Shown here piece by piece: positions 59,801 to 64,000 of a stretch of DNA of 64,000 nt. The translations under genes and the position numbers were made by a program. Below the pieces are notes generated by a model, which made no database searches, was not told where the DNA came from, and saw only the letters and a program-made list of their open reading frames with translations. Origin of the DNA: Alphaproteobacteria bacterium (GTDB lineage: Bacteria; Pseudomonadota; Alphaproteobacteria; JAVJRE01); contig JAVJRE010000003.1 in the NCBI GenBank assembly GCA_040218575.1, positions 368,001-432,000 of the forward strand, written 5' to 3'. How positions within the stretch are numbered: position 1 is the first letter of the stretch; every line of letters starts with the position of its first letter.

Positions 59801-60250
59801 ATGGCCGGGATTGCCAGCCGCGATACGGCAGAAACCAGAAGCCAAGGGCAGAAGACAGAAGGCGGGTGTCTGTGTGGCGCCGTGCGCTACGCTATCCGCG
59901 GTCCCATAGAGACATTCCAGTATTGCCACTGCTCCCGCTGCCGTCGGGCCAGTGGCGCGGCCTTTGCCGCCAATCTGTTTGTCCCGCCTGAGCAGTTCGT
60001 CTGGCTTGCCGGCGAAAACACAGTGGTGCGCTACGAGGTTCCGGAGGCGGCGGCTTTCGGCACAGCCTTTTGTCCGGCCTGTGGGTCGCCAGCACCACGC
60101 CTGGGGCGCAACGGCAAGGCCGTCAAGGTCCCGGCAGGCGGCCTGGACGCCCATCCCGGCCAAACGCCGCAACGCAGCATCTTCTGGGATTCACGGGCGG
60201 CATGGCTGGAGGAAACGGCGACCTTGCCCCGATTTCCAGAGATGCCGTAG
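59801..60250 (+). CDS. GFA-domain (CENP-V/GFA) zinc protein
   Basis: Small zinc-binding protein of the glutathione-dependent formaldehyde-activating family, most members of unknown function. Counting from the ATG at 59801, which has AGGAGG 5-10 bases upstream, the 149-residue product has the zinc ligands C23 and C25 (CLCG), C42, C44 and C47 (CHCSRC), and C91 and C94 (CPACG), the complete GFA pattern. A 13-codon upstream extension lacks a binding site. The gene stands between a DUF3775 gene and the Lon-like gene, both on the other strand. Confidence 0.92.
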   Translation: MAGIASRDTAETRSQGQKTEGGCLCGAVRYAIRGPIETFQYCHCSRCRRASGAAFAANLFVPPEQFVWLAGENTVVRYEVPEAAAFGTAFCPACGSPAPRLGRNGKAVKVPAGGLDAHPGQTPQRSIFWDSRAAWLEETATLPRFPEMP

Positions 60251-60270
60251 GACGGTACAGGCATCACCCG

Positions 60271-62697
60271 TCATCGTGCTTCGGAATGACGTTCCGCCAG
60301 GATGCGGTCGAATGTCTCAAGCTGTCGGGTGACGCGGCCATATACGGTATCCGGCGGATAGAGGCCGTCATGGTCTGGCGCGCCGGGTTCCGTTCCTGTG
60401 AAAAGCCGGATGGCCTGTTCGACGGTCTGCACTGGCCATATATGGAACTGGCCGGCTTTCACTGCCTCCGACACGTCGTCGTTGACGATCAGGTTGACCG
60501 CGTTCATCGCCGGTATAACGACGCCCTGGTCGCCGGTCAGCGGGCCGGCCTGCTGGCAGGCGCGGAAGAACCCCTCAACCTTATAGTGAACGCCGCCTAT
60601 AGGCTGGGCCTGGCCACGTTGATTGACCGATCCGGTGATGCCCAGGTCCTGGCGCAACGGAATACCGGACAGATCCGACAGAATCGCCAGCAATTCGGCG
60701 ATCGAAGCGCTGTCACCTTCGACCAGGCCATAGCTTTGCTCGAACGTCACCGAGCAGTCGAAGGACAGGGGGAAGCGACGGGCGAAGTGACCGGCAAGGA
60801 ACCCTTGAAGCACCATCACGCCTTTTTGCTGGATAGGACCGGAGAGAAAGACATCGCGCTCGATGTTGGTGACGCCCGACCGGCCGATGGAAGCGCGGGC
60901 CGTGATGCGCACCGGCGCGCCAAAGGCATGGTCGCCAACGTCGCGGACGGTCAGGCCGTTGACCTGGCCGACGACGGTGCCCTGGGTGTCGATCATGGTC
61001 TGGCCCTCGGCGATGGACCGGTGCATCAGATCTTCGATGCGTGCATTGCGTCGCCGCCGCTGGTTCAGTGCGTTGTCCACCATGGCACAGGTGATGGCCG
61101 GTCCGTTGTCCGCATCGCGGAATTGAACGGCCTCGGTGATCACGTCCTCCAGGATCTCGAAACGGCTGGTGAGCTTGCGGCGATCCTGGGCCCAGCGGGC
61201 GGCCATGCCGAATAGCCTCTGTAGGGCTTCATCCTCCAGATACATGCCATCGCCGTGTCGTTTCGCGATGATCTGCAGCATGGCGCCGTAGGTCGCCAGG
61301 TTCTCCGGTGAGGATTCAAGGTCGGTATCAATATCGGCCTTGACCTTGAAGAAGGTCTGGAAGTCGGGGTCGATGGAGAAGAAGGCGTAGTACCAGCGCG
61401 GCGCGCCGATCAGAACCACGTTGAGCTCCAGCGGTATGGGCTGCGGACGCGGCGCCCCGGCGATGGGAATACCGCTGGCCCGGTGGAACTCCTCCATCTG
61501 AATCCGGCGGTCGCGCAGGGCGCCTTTCAGCATGACCCACAACATGGGATTGGCCGCCAGGGCCTCGGCCCGAAGGACCAGGACCCCGCCATTGGCCTTG
61601 TGCAGGGCGCCCGCCCGAATCATGGTGAAGTCGGTGTCCAGGATGCCGCCGACCTGGCGATATTCAATGGATCCGAACAGACTCTGATAGGTGGGATTCG
61701 CCTCCAGCACCACCTTGGGGCGGTCCTCGTCGCCATGGTCCACAAGCAGGTTGACGCCGTAGCGACCCTCCGGCATGGCGGAGGGGGGCCGTGGCGGTGC
61801 GCCCTCCACGTCAGGCCGGAAGATGGCAATGTTGTCGAGGACGTCTTCACGCAGCTCGACCAGCCAGCGGGTCAGACCTGTATAGGCCTGGAAATCAGCA
61901 TTGAGCTGATCAATCGTGCCGGCGATAGCGTCGCTGGCGACCTGGCGGTTGAACTCCTGCACCCAGTCAATCAGCTCCATCTGTTGCCGTGCGGCCCAGC
62001 GATTGACGGTGGAGAGTTGCTCGGCAACCGTACGTGCAGATTCCTCCATCTGCGGCCGGTCGGCCTCGGCGATCTGTTCCGGATCCATCGGCTGGCCCGC
62101 GGCGTCAATCGGCACCACCATCATGCCGCGCGGTGATTGCACCACATCGACATTGTGCTCTTTGGCCTCCTTGCGCAGGGCCTCGATCCGTTCGGTGACC
62201 TGCGCGCGAACTTTCTCGCCAGCCCGATTGACCTCCTGCTGATATTCTTCGCCGGAAAAGGCACGGCTCAGGGCTTCCCGCAGTTGCACCACCAACTGGC
62301 CCATGCGGTCACGAAACTTGCGTCCGACACCGGCGGGCAGGCTGATGGGCCGGGGTTCGTTAGGGCGCCGGAAATTGTTCAGGTAGAGCCAGTCCGCGGG
62401 TCGGGGGCGGTTCTGAACGACCGTGTCCAGATACTCCATGGTTGCCGTCATGCGCCCCGAGCGATCCTCGCCGAGAACATAGACATTGAAACCGGAGTCG
62501 GTGATCGAGAGGCCAAACTCCAGTGCTTCGCGGGCCCGCGCATGGCTCGACATGGCGAACACTTCGCCGCCTTTGAGTGGTGGCAGCGTATAGCGTGGAA
62601 AGCCCACATCATCAGCCGACAGGGGAGTCGGCGCGCCGGTTGCCTGGGGCGGGTTGGCGGCGGCGGTGACCGGGGAACCGTCGGCAGCGTCGGACAT
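60271..62697 (-). CDS. Lon-related protease (LonB/YcbZ-like, COG1067 type)
   Basis: ATP-dependent or ATPase-like protease without the Lon N-terminal domain. From the ATG at 62697 (808 residues) there is an N-terminal AAA_32-type region in which the Walker A position reads VLGEDRSGRMTA, with no Lys. A long coiled-coil insertion follows (RAGEKVRAQVTERIEALRKEAKEH, about 185-208), then a C-terminal Lon protease domain with the Ser-Lys dyad S663 (GDSAS) and K706 (HYKVEGF), 43 residues apart as in Lon. The longer frame upstream is unlikely. Function by analogy to YcbZ/LonH is uncertain. Confidence 0.9.
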   Translation of the reverse strand: MSDAADGSPVTAAANPPQATGAPTPLSADDVGFPRYTLPPLKGGEVFAMSSHARAREALEFGLSITDSGFNVYVLGEDRSGRMTATMEYLDTVVQNRPRPADWLYLNNFRRPNEPRPISLPAGVGRKFRDRMGQLVVQLREALSRAFSGEEYQQEVNRAGEKVRAQVTERIEALRKEAKEHNVDVVQSPRGMMVVPIDAAGQPMDPEQIAEADRPQMEESARTVAEQLSTVNRWAARQQMELIDWVQEFNRQVASDAIAGTIDQLNADFQAYTGLTRWLVELREDVLDNIAIFRPDVEGAPPRPPSAMPEGRYGVNLLVDHGDEDRPKVVLEANPTYQSLFGSIEYRQVGGILDTDFTMIRAGALHKANGGVLVLRAEALAANPMLWVMLKGALRDRRIQMEEFHRASGIPIAGAPRPQPIPLELNVVLIGAPRWYYAFFSIDPDFQTFFKVKADIDTDLESSPENLATYGAMLQIIAKRHGDGMYLEDEALQRLFGMAARWAQDRRKLTSRFEILEDVITEAVQFRDADNGPAITCAMVDNALNQRRRRNARIEDLMHRSIAEGQTMIDTQGTVVGQVNGLTVRDVGDHAFGAPVRITARASIGRSGVTNIERDVFLSGPIQQKGVMVLQGFLAGHFARRFPLSFDCSVTFEQSYGLVEGDSASIAELLAILSDLSGIPLRQDLGITGSVNQRGQAQPIGGVHYKVEGFFRACQQAGPLTGDQGVVIPAMNAVNLIVNDDVSEAVKAGQFHIWPVQTVEQAIRLFTGTEPGAPDHDGLYPPDTVYGRVTRQLETFDRILAERHSEAR

Positions 62698-62827
62698 GGA
62701 CTGAGCTCCGGTTGAGGCAATGAGGAGGGGCGTGCCGATGCAGTCTAGTTGGCGGAGGGCGGCGGCCATAGTCCCGCTGGCAGATGACCGTGCTAGCTGC
62801 CGCAGTTGTGACGCGACAAAGGCGGCC

Positions 62828-64000
62828 TCAGCCGTCGGCGGTGGTTTCAATGCGAATGGTCCCGGTCAGCGTCCGGTGAACCGGACAGCGGTCGGCGATT
62901 TCCAGCAGCCGCTCCCTCTGGGCCTCATCCAGATCGCCATCAATATGAATCCGACGGTGGATGAGGTCCACCTTGCCGTCCCGTGACTCACATTCGGCAC
63001 AGTCTTCCGCGTGAATACGTTCATGGCGAAGGTCTATGCTCACACGTTGCAGCGGCCACTCCTTACGGTCGGCATACATGCGCACGGTCATGGATGTGCA
63101 GGCGCCGAGCCCCGCCAGAAGCAGGTCATAGGGCGTCGGGCCGCTGTCATCGCCGCCGACGCTAAGCGGCTCATCGGATCGCAACCGGTGCTGGCCGGCA
63201 TCTATGGTCTGGGCGAAGCGGGTGCCGGCAACGGAACGGACGCGGACCTCCCCTGCTGGCCGGGCTTCGCCAGCGTCATCCATGGCCGGCTCCGGAAAAT
63301 AGCGAAGAGCCCAGGCGGCAATGACCTGCGCTGCATAGGCGGCATCCTGCGGCCGGGTCAGGAGATGATCCGCATCGTCCAGCGACAGGAAGCTCTTAGG
63401 GTGTCTGGCTGCGGCGAATATCTCGCCCGCATGGCCAATCCCGACAATCGCGTCGCGCGGCGCGTGGATGACGAGCAGCGCGCGACGCAGGGACGCAACT
63501 TTGCCCAGTACCATCTGATTTTCGATGTCGTGCAGAAACTGGCGGGTCACCCGGAACGGCCGGCCGGCGATGGCCACCTCTACGGCGCCGTCTTGCTCGA
63601 TCATTTCTCGCTGGCCATCGAACAGATGCGCCACGTGGGCCGGATCGGCCGGTGCGCCGATGGTCACAATCGCCTTGACGCTTGGCATGGCGCCGGCCGC
63701 CGCCAGAACCGCAGCACCGCCCAGGCTGTGCCCGATCAGCAGGTCGGGTGCACGGTGCGTTTGCCCGAGCCACGCGGCCGCGGCTTCCAGATCGGCGACG
63801 TTCGATGAGAAATTGGTGTTGGCGAACTCGCCGTCGCTGCCGCCAAGCCCGGTAAAGTCGAAACGCAGAACGGCGAAGCCCTGCTCGACCAGGCCAGCGG
63901 CGATCCGCGACGCTGCATGGGTGTCCTTGGAGCAGGTGAAGCAGTGGGCAAACATGGCGAGGCCGCGCGCGGCGCCGGGCTCCGTTCCAGCCGGATGGTC
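62828..64000 (-). CDS. Alpha/beta hydrolase-OsmC fusion (5' end outside the window)
   Basis: Two-domain protein whose N-terminus lies beyond base 64000; 390 residues are visible. The first domain is an alpha/beta hydrolase with FAHCFTCSKD at the oxyanion region, nucleophile elbow GHSLGG, a late Asp in HAPRDAIV and a His in DDADHLL. The second domain, from about 145 residues before the end, is OsmC with the redox cysteines in GLGACTSMTVRMYADRK and DRCPVHRTL, the OsmC/Ohr pair that reduces organic hydroperoxides. Such fusions are known in proteobacteria. It lies 130 bp upstream of the Lon-like gene on the same strand. Confidence 0.93.
   Translation of the reverse strand, partial: DHPAGTEPGAARGLAMFAHCFTCSKDTHAASRIAAGLVEQGFAVLRFDFTGLGGSDGEFANTNFSSNVADLEAAAAWLGQTHRAPDLLIGHSLGGAAVLAAAGAMPSVKAIVTIGAPADPAHVAHLFDGQREMIEQDGAVEVAIAGRPFRVTRQFLHDIENQMVLGKVASLRRALLVIHAPRDAIVGIGHAGEIFAAARHPKSFLSLDDADHLLTRPQDAAYAAQVIAAWALRYFPEPAMDDAGEARPAGEVRVRSVAGTRFAQTIDAGQHRLRSDEPLSVGGDDSGPTPYDLLLAGLGACTSMTVRMYADRKEWPLQRVSIDLRHERIHAEDCAECESRDGKVDLIHRRIHIDGDLDEAQRERLLEIADRCPVHRTLTGTIRIETTADG

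Overview
This is a high-GC chromosomal segment of an alphaproteobacterium, most like a member of the Rhodospirillales or a close relative. The evidence is the dcw gene order running into lpxC-bamD-recN, a circularly permuted two-piece tmRNA gene, an alphaproteobacterial SspB, hflKC-degP, and elongator tRNA-Met and tRNA-Lys genes with encoded CCA. It reads as core chromosome; I saw no phage, transposase, integrase or CRISPR array.

Layout. (1) 1-21812, minus strand: a complete division and cell wall cluster read mraZ-rsmH-ftsL-ftsI-murE-murF-mraY-murD-ftsW-murG-murC-murB-ddl-ftsQ-ftsA-ftsZ-lpxC-bamD-recN, with most neighbours overlapping by 4 bp (ATGA). A four-copy TGGG array upstream of mraZ is a candidate MraZ operator. 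(2) 22221-24173, minus: RNase P RNA with a good sigma-70-type promoter, an AmpD-type amidase, and a DjlA-like J-domain protein. (3) 24366-32612: asmA, then fumC, sspB, the permuted ssrA, thyX and mrp. (4) 32919-37704, plus: hflK-hflC, a DegP-type protease and miaA. (5) 37810-43439, plus: ilvB-ilvN-ilvC-leuA for branched-chain amino acids. (6) 43543-49115, plus: the cell elongation set mreB-mreC-mreD-mrdA-rodA. (7) 49179 to the end: tRNA-Lys and a more accessory stretch. It holds chrA, an MFS transporter, an encapsulated-ferritin-like protein coupled to an alpha/beta hydrolase, mnmA, tRNA-Met, a PhyH dioxygenase, an MttB-like methyltransferase, a beta-lactamase-fold serine hydrolase, a DUF3775 protein, a GFA protein, a Lon-like protease, and a truncated hydrolase-OsmC fusion.

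How the genes work together. The left third makes lipid II (murA is not here) and builds the divisome; mreBCD-PBP2-RodA uses the same lipid II for elongation, so division and elongation sets lie in one 49-kb stretch. ssrA, sspB, hflKC, degP and the Lon-like gene form a protein-quality-control theme; sspB lies 166 bp downstream of the tmRNA gene whose tag its product would bind.

The most unusual items are the orphan encapsulated ferritin without a recognisable shell gene or targeting tail, coupled to an uncharacterised hydrolase; the ssrA/sspB pair with a 7-3-7 palindrome over the ssrA -10 box; the four-copy MraZ-type array; the IlvB Asp-to-Glu change in its ThDP motif; and paired hairpins before mreB. 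All functional calls rest on motif recognition by eye; no database search was run.
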